Below, piece after piece: positions 44,401-52,517 of a DNA stretch of 64,000 bases. Positions within the stretch are counted from its first letter, which is position 1. Each line of letters opens with the position of its first letter. Under the pieces are notes generated by a model that saw only the letters and a program-made list of their open reading frames with translations, ran no database searches and had not been told where the DNA came from. Position numbers and translations under genes: made by a program. Source of the DNA: Actinobacteria bacterium IMCC26207 (GTDB lineage: Bacteria; Actinomycetota; Acidimicrobiia; Acidimicrobiales; Microtrichaceae); NCBI GenBank assembly GCA_001025035.1, contig LCZK01000010.1:496001-560000 (forward strand), in the 5' to 3' direction.

Positions 44401-44929
44401 AGTAAATCTGTCGGTTCAGCAACTCCATGATCGACGCATCGTGGGCAAAGTCTCTGACATCCTTGAACGCACTGGGCTACCCGCTGAGCGCCTCGTTCTT
44501 GAGGTCACTGAGTCAACCCTCATAACCGATACCGAGATGATTGCGTCAACGATGCAGCAGCTCCGATCCTTTGGCACACGCCTAGCGATTGATGACTTTG
44601 GTACTGGCTACTCTTCGCTTGGCTACATCCAGCAGTTCGAGTTCGACGTGCTGAAGATTGATAAGACCTTTGTTGATGATCTCGACAGTTTCACCAATCA
44701 AAGAATCGTCACTGCAGTGCTTCAACTCGCCGAACAGCTCGGGGTAAAGACAATCGCCGAGGGGATCGAAGAGGAACTACAGGGTGAGTTGCTCAAGGCG
44801 CTTGGATGCAAGCTTGGCCAGGGCTACCTGTATGCCAAACCAATGCCGGCCAACGAGTTTCGTGAGCTTCTACAGACAAGTTGGGCAGAGCAAGGTCAAA
44901 CTCCTGAGGCTCAAGAGCAATTCAGCTAA
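41414..44929 (+). CDS. Membrane-bound GGDEF-EAL protein with GAF-like and two PAS domains
   Basis: A 1171-residue protein. About ten membrane helices fill residues 25-310. Next come a GAF-like domain (about 330-475), two PAS domains (about 480-600 and 605-725), GGDEF (about 735-890) and EAL (about 905-1150). The cyclase site is canonical (RIGGDEFVV), but the I-site Arg is absent (DPGD instead of RxxD). The phosphodiesterase residues are intact: EALVRW, SVNLS, EVTES, DDFGTGYSS, LKID, AEGIEE and QGY. It should make and degrade c-di-GMP without classical product inhibition. The membrane part resembles no MASE type I can name. ATG 41414 is chosen over TTG 41411; the leader is highly structured. 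Confidence 0.9.
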   Translation: MSGNIPRMKPIRGKASERSVLRRYLIGSAVWAVLFLVMPTELKPVWYSLFGWTSVVVAGIRVRKLPANIRKPASLIILAGALALAGGIVRFVDSEIRGIDYPFPSFADAFSFVSVGLFLVAILSIVKTRVERITLDPLLDAIIGGVAVALLQWTLVLLPYLQSSTAPLAHKLTNCVYAALSLLLVVAALLALVSGAQRSVSNRLLAAGLVATFALDLVATLVTAGRLGTEARLYVAPLAFIFAVAGLLHPSVVLLTSRPSDPTLLRRLTNRRIGILALALLTPPVLILIALLRGNTAGLVLPALAALALAPLVVVRLGRLVRQNELLAETEESLRHVGERLVGAETTQDIIHVITVGSEQVLGKNFLSAELRTEFTLDSTSPQQLSAAANFFLDDASEQADGQHGLPSAGQLQAHPGPDGSIINVVAVRIRPDLRAAFLVRSKHGLSDVEHNAVLALCRESAIAFRSVDLTEQQVLQRSEERFGALIDNSSDIVLVLQEDLSCSYISPVAARLLGYPAISFKEFDLLALVHRDDRTAALSLIKHAKQGSSETSEVRLRHFAGTYAWFEIGGTDLSEDPSINGLVLNAREIGDRKMAEERLLHSEARFKALVQNSTDLVIVLDPCGSIRYASPSVEAAVELPAEQIHGRQMGDVFAESTLPIEALLDPSQPVHGWNSAAIEFGFRSLTGDWRVLETTLTDLRDEPAVGGLVLNARDITDRKHMDDLLLHQANHDELTGLPNRRRLLDLLTQTLQRNSGTTTVSALLIDIDNFKEINDSLGHAFGDRLLVAIAARLTGLLDPGDAAARIGGDEFVVAFERAHGEKPTTDLCEQILTTLSAPFIIEGRELSVTASAGLAFDHDRSNSAELLLQNADTAMYKAKGLGKRQVVVFESFMHTATFDRLELRADLARAVAQEQFEAFYQPIVQLETRKIVGAEALVRWRHPERGLVGPGLFIPLAEESGLIAPIGEFMLNTACTDLGAWRHEFGQLVEDFTISVNLSVQQLHDRRIVGKVSDILERTGLPAERLVLEVTESTLITDTEMIASTMQQLRSFGTRLAIDDFGTGYSSLGYIQQFEFDVLKIDKTFVDDLDSFTNQRIVTAVLQLAEQLGVKTIAEGIEEELQGELLKALGCKLGQGYLYAKPMPANEFRELLQTSWAEQGQTPEAQEQFS

Positions 44930-44932
44930 CAG

Positions 44933-45754
44933 ATGTTGTTGATCGATAGCTCTGATGATCCATTACTCAGCGACTACTGCAATCTGACTGATGCGGCCTC
45001 TGCCAGAACTGGGTTCTTCATAGTCGAAGGTGTGCTGGCAGTTCAGCGATTGCTCGACCGAGAGACCGGGCGAGAATCCAGCGCTATTCGTTCAGTCCTC
45101 CTCACCCCAAATCGTGCCGACACGCTGACAGATATGATCGACCTCTGCGAAAGTTTCGACATCGCAGTTCTCGTCGCCCCACGTGATGTGTTGGTTCAGG
45201 TCACAGGATTCGATGTCCACCGAGGCGTACTTGCTGCAGTCAGTCGTACTGAGCAGCCATCTCTTGACGCCATCCTGGAAGACACTCAGCGCCTTGTGAT
45301 CCTGGAAGGCATCAACGATCACGAGAATGTTGGCTCGATCTTTCGTAATGCTGCCGCTCTTGGGGTTAACGCTGTTCTCATTGATGCCCGAACCTCTGAT
45401 CCGCTGTATCGACGGAGTATTCGCGTATCTCAAGGTCATGTCCTCAGCACAGACTGGACCCGTGTCAACAATCTGAATTTGGCGCTACAGCAGGTTCGAG
45501 AGGCCGGCTTTCGCCTAGTTGGCCTTACCCCGAAGCCACAAGCCGAAGCAGTCGGAATTGCTGCGGTGCAGGGCACCTTGGACGTGCCCGTAGCGTTTCT
45601 CCTTGGGGCAGAGGGTCCGGGACTATCTGCTGAAACCCTTGGGCTCTGTGACGCCTTGGTACGAATCCCCATGAGCAATGGGGTTGACTCACTCAACGTT
45701 GCTACATCGCTAGCAGTTGTTGCGAGCTTTGCAATTGCTAGAAACAGCGAGTAG
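44933..45754 (+). CDS. TrmH-family (SpoU) RNA 2'-O-methyltransferase
   Basis: A 273-residue SPOUT methyltransferase. An N-terminal substrate-binding domain (residues 1-100) precedes the knotted catalytic domain with VILEGINDHENVGSIFRNAAALG (split around residue 125; Asn and Arg conserved), LLGAEGPGLS (about 222) and the SAM knot motif IPMSNGVDSLNVATS (about 244). It probably methylates ribose in tRNA or 23S rRNA; the exact target is not inferable. The ATG is only 3 nt past the stop of the GGDEF-EAL gene, so it is co-transcribed with it. Confidence 0.9.
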   Translation: MLLIDSSDDPLLSDYCNLTDAASARTGFFIVEGVLAVQRLLDRETGRESSAIRSVLLTPNRADTLTDMIDLCESFDIAVLVAPRDVLVQVTGFDVHRGVLAAVSRTEQPSLDAILEDTQRLVILEGINDHENVGSIFRNAAALGVNAVLIDARTSDPLYRRSIRVSQGHVLSTDWTRVNNLNLALQQVREAGFRLVGLTPKPQAEAVGIAAVQGTLDVPVAFLLGAEGPGLSAETLGLCDALVRIPMSNGVDSLNVATSLAVVASFAIARNSE

Positions 45755-45782
45755 CTCGCCCTCTAGCGGCAAACTCTGAGAC

Positions 45783-46289
45783 TCATCCCGCTCGTACTGC
45801 TTCGAGCACTGCAATCATTTCAAGCGCAGTCTCTGCAGCCTCGGCGCCTTTGTTATCTCCCGCCACATCATCATCCACCACGGATCGGACCATCGCCTGC
45901 CTGCGGTTTTCAACTGTGAGAACGCCAAAGATGATTGGAATCTCAGTCTCGAGCTGTGATCGCAAAATGCCATCCGCTGCGGGGCCCGCAACGTATTCAA
46001 AGTGTGCAGTGTCTCCACGGATGACACAGCCCAAGGCCAGAATTGCATCGTAGCGACCAGTTCCGGCCATGACTTTGGCAACCAATGGCAACTCGAAAGC
46101 ACCCGGTACGCGGAATATGTCTATGTCGCTATCTGCTACTCCTGCTGCCGCAAGGTGGCTCTTGACACCCCACAACAACCGCTCGGTAATGACCTCATTC
46201 CAGCGTGCAACAGCGACCCCAATTCTGCGACCGGCCCCCGAGGTAGCAGCAGAACTATCAGTCTCCGAGAGAGAAAAGTCCTTACCCAT
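45783..46289 (-). CDS. ribH: 6,7-dimethyl-8-ribityllumazine synthase
   Basis: A 168-residue enzyme that joins dihydroxybutanone phosphate with the ribitylaminouracil to make lumazine. Visible signatures are VARWNEVITERLLWG (about residue 27), VPGAFELPLVAKVMAGTGRYDAI (split around residue 62) and GCVIRGDTAHFEYV with the catalytic His (about 95), then VLTVENRRQA (about 125). The subunits form pentamers or 60-mers. Its ATG overlaps the ribBA stop by one base (TGATG), showing translational coupling. It ends the riboflavin operon and faces the TrmH gene. Confidence 0.95.
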   Translation of the reverse strand: MGKDFSLSETDSSAATSGAGRRIGVAVARWNEVITERLLWGVKSHLAAAGVADSDIDIFRVPGAFELPLVAKVMAGTGRYDAILALGCVIRGDTAHFEYVAGPAADGILRSQLETEIPIIFGVLTVENRRQAMVRSVVDDDVAGDNKGAEAAETALEMIAVLEAVRAG

Positions 46290-47545
46290 CAGTCCAACCC
46301 ATCGAGCAGATGACCCATGCGTTCGCGCTTGGTCCGCAGATAGTCAATATTTTCAGGGTTTGGAATCGATTCGAGCGAAACACGCTCGCTAATTTCCAGA
46401 CCAAATCCCTCAAGACCGCCGTATTTGGCTGGATTGTTGGTCATCAAGCGCATAGTCGTGATGCCAAGATCATTCAATATCTGTGCACCGATGCCATACT
46501 CCCGGCTATCGATCGGTAGCCCGAGCTCAACATTGGCGTCAACAGTGTCATGGCCCTGTTCTTGCAGGCTGTACGCGCGAATCTTGTGACCTAGACCAAT
46601 GCCCCGGCCCTCGTGGCCTCTCAGGTAAACCAGGACACCAAGGCCCTCGGTGTCAATTGCCTTCATTGCAGCATCGAGTTGCAAACCGCAATCACAGCGC
46701 AGCGACTGAAACACATCACCAGTGAGACACTCGGAATGCACGCGCACCAGAACGTCTCGCTCACCCTGTACGGCCCCACGCACCATAGCCACGTGCTGCT
46801 CACCGTCAATGACTGACTCATAGACATACGAGGTGAATTCGCCCCAAGGCGTAGGAATTCTGGCCTCTGCAATGCGGCGGACCAGTTTTTCATTCTGCCG
46901 GCGGTACTTCACAAGTTGCGCAATAGTCACCATGAGTAGGCCATGAACCTTGCAGAACTCAATGAGGTCAGGAACACGAGCCATGGTGCCGTCGTCATTG
47001 ACAATCTCACACAGCACTCCGGCAGGCTCGAGTCCAGCTAAACGTGAGAGATCTACAGCAGCCTCGGTATGGCCTGCACGCTTGAGCACTCCCCCTTCGG
47101 AGTATCGAAGCGGAAAGATATGACCTGGGCGCGCGAAGTCAGCTGGGCGCGTTGAGGGGTCGATCAGGGCGCGAATCGTGGCTGAGCGGTCTGCAGCAGA
47201 GATACCAGTCGATGTTCCATGCACGTAGTCAACTGAATAGGTAAACGCCGTCCTATGAGACTCGGTGTTGTTGTGCACCATGAGCGGGATATCGAGTTCG
47301 TCAAGGCGTTCGCCAGTCAGGGGGGCACAAATCACACCAGAGGTATGACGAACAAAGAACGTGATGTTCTCGGGAGTAGCTGCCTCGGCAGACATGATGA
47401 GGTCGCCCTCGTTCTCACGGTCCTCATCATCTACAACCACGATGATTTCGCCCCGAGCCATAGCTGCAACGGCATCTTGAATTGAGGCAAACACGGAGTG
47501 TTCCTGTCCCTGTTCGGCTAGCGGTTCTCTAGTCTCATTGCTCAT
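46289..47545 (-). CDS. ribBA: Bifunctional 3,4-dihydroxy-2-butanone-4-phosphate synthase / GTP cyclohydrolase II
   Basis: A 418-residue fusion catalysing two entry steps of riboflavin synthesis. The RibB half (about residues 20-215) has VVVDDEDRENEGDL (about 39), and GHIFPLRYSEGGVLKRAGHTEA (split around residue 150). The RibA half (about 220-410) has the zinc site HSECLTGDVFQSLRCDC (about 268), GTP-binding LRGHEGRGIGLGHKI and the catalytic NVELGLPIDSREYGIG. I start at ATG 47545, which follows AGGAG and overlaps the end of ribE by 11 nt; the frame extends upstream within ribE. The usual actinobacterial rib order is kept. Confidence 0.95.
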   Translation of the reverse strand: MSNETREPLAEQGQEHSVFASIQDAVAAMARGEIIVVVDDEDRENEGDLIMSAEAATPENITFFVRHTSGVICAPLTGERLDELDIPLMVHNNTESHRTAFTYSVDYVHGTSTGISAADRSATIRALIDPSTRPADFARPGHIFPLRYSEGGVLKRAGHTEAAVDLSRLAGLEPAGVLCEIVNDDGTMARVPDLIEFCKVHGLLMVTIAQLVKYRRQNEKLVRRIAEARIPTPWGEFTSYVYESVIDGEQHVAMVRGAVQGERDVLVRVHSECLTGDVFQSLRCDCGLQLDAAMKAIDTEGLGVLVYLRGHEGRGIGLGHKIRAYSLQEQGHDTVDANVELGLPIDSREYGIGAQILNDLGITTMRLMTNNPAKYGGLEGFGLEISERVSLESIPNPENIDYLRTKRERMGHLLDGLD

Positions 47546-48161
47546 CTTGGGGGGCTCCTTCGTAGTTCGTATCGGTACTGCTCGCTGGGTCTGATGGGAG
47601 ATAGCCAGCAAGCAGGCTTTCCGCGTATTTCGCCATGACGTCAACCTCGAGGTTGACGAGGTCTCCTGCGACATGAGTACCGAATGTCGTCACATCGCAA
47701 GTATGAGGTATCAACGCAACTGTAAAGCCATCTTCTAGAACTTCAACGACGGTCAGTGAGACTCCATCAATGGTCACTGACCCTTTCTCTACGACATATC
47801 GCAGCAATTCGGGAGGCATAGTAACTTGCAGGTTCGGTGCTGGGACGACCACCTGACCGACTGCGTCAACATGGCCTTGCACTAGATGGCCTCCCAATCG
47901 GTCATCTAGGCGAACGGGGCGCTCAAGGTTCACAGGATCACCGGCGCTCAGAGACTTCAGAGAGGTCCGTTCGAGGGTCTCTTCGCTCAGGTCGGCATCA
48001 AAGAATTCGCTCCCCCACTCCACCACCGTCAAACAACACCCGTTCACAGCTATCGATGCTCCAAGAGTCACGTCCTCAAGAACCACTCTGGCTGCTATTC
48101 GTAAACGCGAACCAATCAAATATTCAATGGTCCCGAGTTCCTCAACTATTCCGGTAAACAC
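47535..48161 (-). CDS. ribE: Riboflavin synthase, alpha subunit
   Basis: A 208-residue two-lobed barrel enzyme. The N-terminus MFTGIVEELGTI is diagnostic. Each half carries a homologous lumazine-binding region: SIAVNGCCLTVVEW (about residue 36) and SVTIDGVSLTVVEV (about 130), with the second-lobe HLVQGHVDAVG between (about 90). It dismutates two lumazines to riboflavin and the pyrimidine precursor. It lies 36 nt after ribD and overlaps ribBA by 11 nt. Confidence 0.94.
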   Translation of the reverse strand: MFTGIVEELGTIEYLIGSRLRIAARVVLEDVTLGASIAVNGCCLTVVEWGSEFFDADLSEETLERTSLKSLSAGDPVNLERPVRLDDRLGGHLVQGHVDAVGQVVVPAPNLQVTMPPELLRYVVEKGSVTIDGVSLTVVEVLEDGFTVALIPHTCDVTTFGTHVAGDLVNLEVDVMAKYAESLLAGYLPSDPASSTDTNYEGAPQDEQ

Positions 48162-48197
48162 TTCTGACTCCTTGCAATAGTCCTTGCGAGATGATCG

Positions 48198-49238
48198 CTA
48201 CTGCTGAGCTGATTCTTGAGGAGCAAGCTCTAGACGTAGATCTTCTCCAACACGTTCCACGCCGACAAATCGACCACGCCAGACATTCGAGATATCCCAC
48301 GCACCAGCACCTTCGAAAATGCCGTTCGCGTCATCGCCACCAAAGAATGCGGGGGCAAGGTAAATCACATATCGATCTACGAGACCTGCCCGGTGGAACT
48401 CGCCTGCAACTCCTGCTCCACCTTCGACCAAGAGCTGCAAGATCCCTTCTGCACCCAGCTGATCGAGTATCGCACCTAGGTCCCCACTCATCTCACGGCA
48501 GGGCTGCACCTTTGCCGTTGCAGCAGCCTTTCCGAGCACAATCCGAAGCGGATCTAGGGGATTCAGCAGCGGGGAAACGGGCGGAACATAGTCACGGACA
48601 TTGAGCGACGGGTCGTCCCTGCGGATAGTGCTCGCACCCACCATGATCGCATTTGACTCTGCTCGGAGCCGATGCCCATCCACCCTGGCTGCAGGGCCAG
48701 TAATCCACTGACTCGAGCCATTCGGTGCTGCCGTTCCGCCATCCGAGGTGCTTGCCATCTTGAGAACAACCCAAGGCCGGCCAGTGCGACGATGTTTTAG
48801 GTAGGGAGCGAGTTGTTGGCTCACCTTTTCGGCTTGAACCCCTAGGCGAACGTCAATCCCAGCTTCTTTCAATCGGGAAATTCCCGCTCCCGAGACTGCA
48901 GGATCAGGGTCCTCGATACCGATCACCACACGTGTCACTCCCGCAGTAATAATTGCCTCGACACAAGGTCCGGTTTTGCCAGTGTGACTGCAGGGCTCGA
49001 GAGTCACGTACATTGTCGAACCCGCGGCATCCTGCCCAGCCAGAGCTAGTGCAGCAATCTCTGCATGGGCCTCTCCAGGCTCCTGAGTTGCCCCTTCAAT
49101 GAGCCGCCCGGCCTCAGTTCGAATAACGGCACCAACCCAAGGGTTTGGAGCCGTAATACAACGAACCTGAGCCGCCGCTGCAAGTGCCCGGGTCATGCAT
49201 TCCCGGTCGATTGCGTCAGTTTTTGGCGACTCTTGCAT
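48198..49238 (-). CDS. ribD: Riboflavin biosynthesis protein RibD (deaminase/reductase)
   Basis: A 346-residue bifunctional enzyme. The N-terminal deaminase (about residues 10-140) has the zinc motif HAEIAAL (about 49) and PCSHTGKTGPC (about 72). The C-terminal reductase domain (about 145-335) has WVVLKMASTSDGGTA and LVEGGAGVAGEFHRAGLVD (about 280). It performs the second and third steps of the GTP branch. The gene heads the rib cluster, but the 73-nt spacer to the mogA-like gene is too small for an FMN riboswitch, and none is visible. Confidence 0.93.
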   Translation of the reverse strand: MQESPKTDAIDRECMTRALAAAAQVRCITAPNPWVGAVIRTEAGRLIEGATQEPGEAHAEIAALALAGQDAAGSTMYVTLEPCSHTGKTGPCVEAIITAGVTRVVIGIEDPDPAVSGAGISRLKEAGIDVRLGVQAEKVSQQLAPYLKHRRTGRPWVVLKMASTSDGGTAAPNGSSQWITGPAARVDGHRLRAESNAIMVGASTIRRDDPSLNVRDYVPPVSPLLNPLDPLRIVLGKAAATAKVQPCREMSGDLGAILDQLGAEGILQLLVEGGAGVAGEFHRAGLVDRYVIYLAPAFFGGDDANGIFEGAGAWDISNVWRGRFVGVERVGEDLRLELAPQESAQQ

Positions 49239-49311
49239 GCGTGAACCCTAGTGGAGGGGCTTGAAATCGGTTGAACTGACACCAGTCGTTTACATTTCGA
49301 CCAGTTGGATT

Positions 49312-49824
49312 TTAGTCCGCCGATGTGAGTTCAACTGCGTCCACCGTTGGCGCAGACCCGCCACCAAGTAGCTCAAGCGCCTCAGGGATGACATCGAGCA
49401 CGGCCTCGAGCATTTCGAGTGCTCGCTCGGGGGCGCTACCAAGGTTAAGAATTAACGCCGGTCCACGAGTTCCTGCTTGCGCACGAGACATACGGCCTCG
49501 TGGACTCACCGAGCGCATGGCCTCGGCCATTCCGGGGGCAGTTCTGTCGAGAATCCGCTGGGTAGCCTCTGGAGTGAAGTCACGAGGGCCAAAGCCCGAT
49601 CCGCCTGTAGTCAAAATGAGGCCGTTAAACCCATAAGCCATGTAGGACAGAGCATTAGAAATCTCGCCGACGTTATCGGGAACAACTCGGTGCTCGATGA
49701 CTTCAAAACCGCCGACATCCAGTCGATTGACTAGAGCCATGCCGCTCAGGTCCTCCCGACTACCAGCAGCAATGCTGTCGGAGACGGTGAGCACTTTGGC
49801 TTGAAGAAACGTGGGCTGTGGCAT
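49312..49824 (-). CDS. MogA/MoaB family molybdenum cofactor protein
   Basis: A 170-residue MPT-binding-domain protein. The family core is present: VLTVSDSIAAGSREDLSG near the start, then LILTTGGSGFGPRDFTPEATQ (split around residue 77) and PGMAEAMRSVSPRGRMSRA (about 97). MogA adenylates molybdopterin before molybdenum insertion; MoaB-type paralogues can differ in activity. The C-terminus is short. It sits between rsmB and ribD, in the place where actinobacteria often have rpe; the molybdenum link to its neighbours is unclear. Confidence 0.88.
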   Translation of the reverse strand: MPQPTFLQAKVLTVSDSIAAGSREDLSGMALVNRLDVGGFEVIEHRVVPDNVGEISNALSYMAYGFNGLILTTGGSGFGPRDFTPEATQRILDRTAPGMAEAMRSVSPRGRMSRAQAGTRGPALILNLGSAPERALEMLEAVLDVIPEALELLGGGSAPTVDAVELTSAD

Positions 49825-49862
49825 GGGAAATCCATCTGAGTAGTAGCGGCTGATCGTTCATG

Positions 49863-51002
49863 CTAGCTGTACACAAACAAGCACATACCGTCGGTGTCCT
49901 CGGCCTGCGGCAACAAGATTGCTCCACGCCCCCAAGGCTGCCAAGGCCCAGCTGGGGGCGACAAGGCTTCTAGTTCGGGGTACCTCTGCTGTATGTACTC
50001 GTCCACGCCAGTCGTTTCTACTGCAGAGAGGGTGCACACGCTGTAGGCCAGACGGCCTCCTGGGGCAAGCAATCCGACGGCAGCATCAACTAGGTCTCGT
50101 TGGAGCGAAGCAAGGCGTTGTGGAGCTTGGGAGTCAACTCTCCATCGAGCATCTGGGCGACGACGAAGTACGCCAAGACCGGAACAAGGGGCATCCAAAA
50201 GGACGAGGTCTGCTGAGTGCGGACGAAGGCCCGGATGAAGTGCATCACCCACCATCGGAAGCAGATCGTTGAGCCCGAGACGCGAAGCATTCTCGACAAT
50301 CAGGTCTACCCTGTGCGGCTGCAGGTCTGCAGCTATCACCACGCCACCCGCTGCTGCACAACCTGTTGCCTTGCCTCCGGGAGCGGCACAGAGGTCAATC
50401 ACCAACTCCCCGGGCTGTACTGCCAAGAGTTCGACTACCCATTGCGAGGCAAGGTCCTGGGTATAGCCATCGGCTCGGTGAGTGGCCTCCGCCGAACTGT
50501 TCATGTTCCTTAACGCCTCTACTGCTCTTTCGTGGCCGAGATCCGTGACGAGTTGCTCGTAGATCCAGTCTGGATACGAGAGCTCTGTTTGCTCATCGGG
50601 AAACTCAATTTTTGAACGTGTCACCTGTCGCAGAACAGCATTTGTGAGTCCACGAAAACGCTTCGGAGCGGCCTCGACAGTTGTTCCAACTGCGGCGTAA
50701 TCGGGAATGTCTTCGCGGTAGGCAAGCTGATAAGCACCCAGACGCAGCACCCGACGCGCAGCCGGAGGCGGATCAGAACTTAGAAAGCGGTCGATGAGGT
50801 GATCACAAGCCCTTTGATGACGAAGGCTGCCATAGACCAAGTCAGTAGCGAACCCACGATCCTGCTGCCCGAGACCAGAGCCATCAAGAACCTTCGAGAG
50901 GATCAGGTTGGAATATGCACCTTCATCCTCAACCCGTGCGAGAACCTCAAGCGCAACTCGCCGAGCCGCTACGCCCTCCATCTGACTCGTTGATGCGCTC
51001 AT
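49863..51002 (-). CDS. rsmB: 16S rRNA m5C967 methyltransferase (RsmB/Sun)
   Basis: A 379-residue protein with an N-terminal NusB-like domain (residues 1-135) and a SAM-dependent methyltransferase domain. The SAM loop is LCAAPGGKATG (about residue 206), the motif IV Cys is in DAPCSGLG (about 273) and the catalytic Cys in SVCTLSAVE (about 326). This places it in the RsmB group. It is somewhat shorter than typical RsmB (about 430-450). Its start overlaps the fmt stop by 4 nt (ATGA), showing coupling. Confidence 0.92.
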   Translation of the reverse strand: MSASTSQMEGVAARRVALEVLARVEDEGAYSNLILSKVLDGSGLGQQDRGFATDLVYGSLRHQRACDHLIDRFLSSDPPPAARRVLRLGAYQLAYREDIPDYAAVGTTVEAAPKRFRGLTNAVLRQVTRSKIEFPDEQTELSYPDWIYEQLVTDLGHERAVEALRNMNSSAEATHRADGYTQDLASQWVVELLAVQPGELVIDLCAAPGGKATGCAAAGGVVIAADLQPHRVDLIVENASRLGLNDLLPMVGDALHPGLRPHSADLVLLDAPCSGLGVLRRRPDARWRVDSQAPQRLASLQRDLVDAAVGLLAPGGRLAYSVCTLSAVETTGVDEYIQQRYPELEALSPPAGPWQPWGRGAILLPQAEDTDGMCLFVYS

Positions 51003-51895
51003 TCGCCCAATACCTCTCCCCCAGGTCGTGCCCCGTTGGCCCAGTCAGAAGCAGACATCGCCGCCTTCCCTTCTGGCTGAACACGGAGCAGTTCAATCCA
51101 GGAGTCACCCGTTCGCACCAAACCTGCCGCTGCAAGAGTGCCCGGCGCAACTTGAGCTGACCGCATACTTGGATCACCCTCAAGCACATCAACTTGGACG
51201 GTCTGAGCACTCAGGACTTTGAATCGCTTCTGTCGAAAAGATGTCCATGCTCCACCCACACGAATCCTGCGAAGTAGGAGCTCGCTTGGGCTATCCCACA
51301 GCAGTTGTGCATCAGGGGCGTGCAGCTTGTGCGCGTAGGTGACTCCGACCTCAGATTGGGGGATTGCCTCACCAAGGCCTTGATGAAGTTGATCGAGCAG
51401 CAGATCAGAACCCAGTGATACCAATTGGTCTCGTAGCTCTGCAGCAGTCACGCGATCATCAAGGTCGATCTCCGCCTGCGCATAGATTCCTCCCGTATCT
51501 AGACCCTCCGCCACCTCCATCACACAAACCCCCGTCTGAGCATCGCCAGCAAGAATCGCTCGTTCCACTGGTGCAGCCCCGCGCCACCGAGGCAGTAACG
51601 AGAAGTGCAGGTTGACCATGTTCAGGTGATCCAGCAATTGCGAGGAAATGATTCGCCCGTAGGCGACAACTACCCCTAAGTCTGCATCCAGACTCAGGAC
51701 ATCTTGAGGGTCTTCAGAGACTGTCAGACCGAGCTCCATCGCGACGGCCTTCACTGGACTCGGGGTAACTGCAGAACCTCGGCCGCGCCGTGTATCTGCA
51801 GCAGTCACGACCATGACCACCTCGTGGCCAGCCGAACAGAGCGCTCTCAAGGGAGTAGTAGCCACCTCGGGAGTACCGAAATACACCAACTTCAC
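50999..51895 (-). CDS. fmt: Methionyl-tRNA formyltransferase
   Basis: A 298-residue enzyme that formylates initiator Met-tRNA with 10-formyl-THF. Motifs are YFGTPEVATTPLRAL at the N-terminus, the catalytic NLHFSLLPRWRGAAPVERAI (split around residue 100) and ITGDA-type AILAGDAQTGVCVMEV. The C-terminal OB-like domain (about 200-290) binds tRNA. It is followed by the 4-nt overlap with rsmB and preceded by def at 34 nt, the classical def-fmt pair for bacterial protein N-termini. Confidence 0.94.
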   Translation of the reverse strand: MKLVYFGTPEVATTPLRALCSAGHEVVMVVTAADTRRGRGSAVTPSPVKAVAMELGLTVSEDPQDVLSLDADLGVVVAYGRIISSQLLDHLNMVNLHFSLLPRWRGAAPVERAILAGDAQTGVCVMEVAEGLDTGGIYAQAEIDLDDRVTAAELRDQLVSLGSDLLLDQLHQGLGEAIPQSEVGVTYAHKLHAPDAQLLWDSPSELLLRRIRVGGAWTSFRQKRFKVLSAQTVQVDVLEGDPSMRSAQVAPGTLAAAGLVRTGDSWIELLRVQPEGKAAMSASDWANGARPGGEVLGE

Positions 51896-51929
51896 GAGAG
51901 CGATTCGCTAGTAATGATGTCCATCACTA

Positions 51930-52502
51930 TCAAGACCGAAACAGCCCAAATTTTGGTTTTGCCGGGGATGCAAGTTCGGCACCAAGGCCAGCAACCCCAC
52001 TGGGTGCCTCCATGGCTATCTTGCGTAATGCCTTCTTAGCGGAACGACGCTGATCCTCGTCTAGGTGATCGATGAGCAAAATCCCATTGAGGTGATCGAG
52101 TTCATGTTGCATCAGTCGGCCCAAGAAATCATCAGCCTCAAACTCAACCTCATGCTCATCTAGGTTGAGGCCAGCGATATTGACGGTACTGGGCCGAACA
52201 ATGTCAAAACGCAAACCTGGAACCGAGAGGCACCCCTCGTAGAACTCGCACTCCCCATCAGACTCTGTGATGACGGGATTAATGAGGACCTGAGGCCCAT
52301 CTCCTGCGCCAAGGTCATAGACCATAAATCGCTTCTGCACACCTACCTGTGGAGCCGCTAGTCCGGCCCCTTGAGCCTCGTACATGGTCACGTACATGTC
52401 TTGACAAAGTGCCGCTAGCCGACCGTCGATCTCGGTGACATCTGAGGCGCGCTGGCGCAACACGGGGTCGCCAATGATTCGGATGGCATACGGGGAGGCC
52501 AT
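51930..52502 (-). CDS. def: Peptide deformylase
   Basis: A 190-residue metalloenzyme that removes formyl groups from nascent proteins. All three family motifs are present: GAGLAAPQVG (about residue 48), EGCLSVPG (about 96) with the metal Cys and the HEXXH site QHELDHLNG (about 139). The start at ATG 52502 matches other deformylases; an in-frame start 10 codons upstream is less likely. The start is divergent from a methyltransferase gene with only 15 bp between. Confidence 0.94.
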   Translation of the reverse strand: MASPYAIRIIGDPVLRQRASDVTEIDGRLAALCQDMYVTMYEAQGAGLAAPQVGVQKRFMVYDLGAGDGPQVLINPVITESDGECEFYEGCLSVPGLRFDIVRPSTVNIAGLNLDEHEVEFEADDFLGRLMQHELDHLNGILLIDHLDEDQRRSAKKALRKIAMEAPSGVAGLGAELASPAKPKFGLFRS

Positions 52503-52517
52503 GGCGAACAGACTACC

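Noticed and set aside
49239..49311. FMN riboswitch before ribD
   Set aside because: Only 73 nt separate the genes and no RFN conserved blocks are visible.
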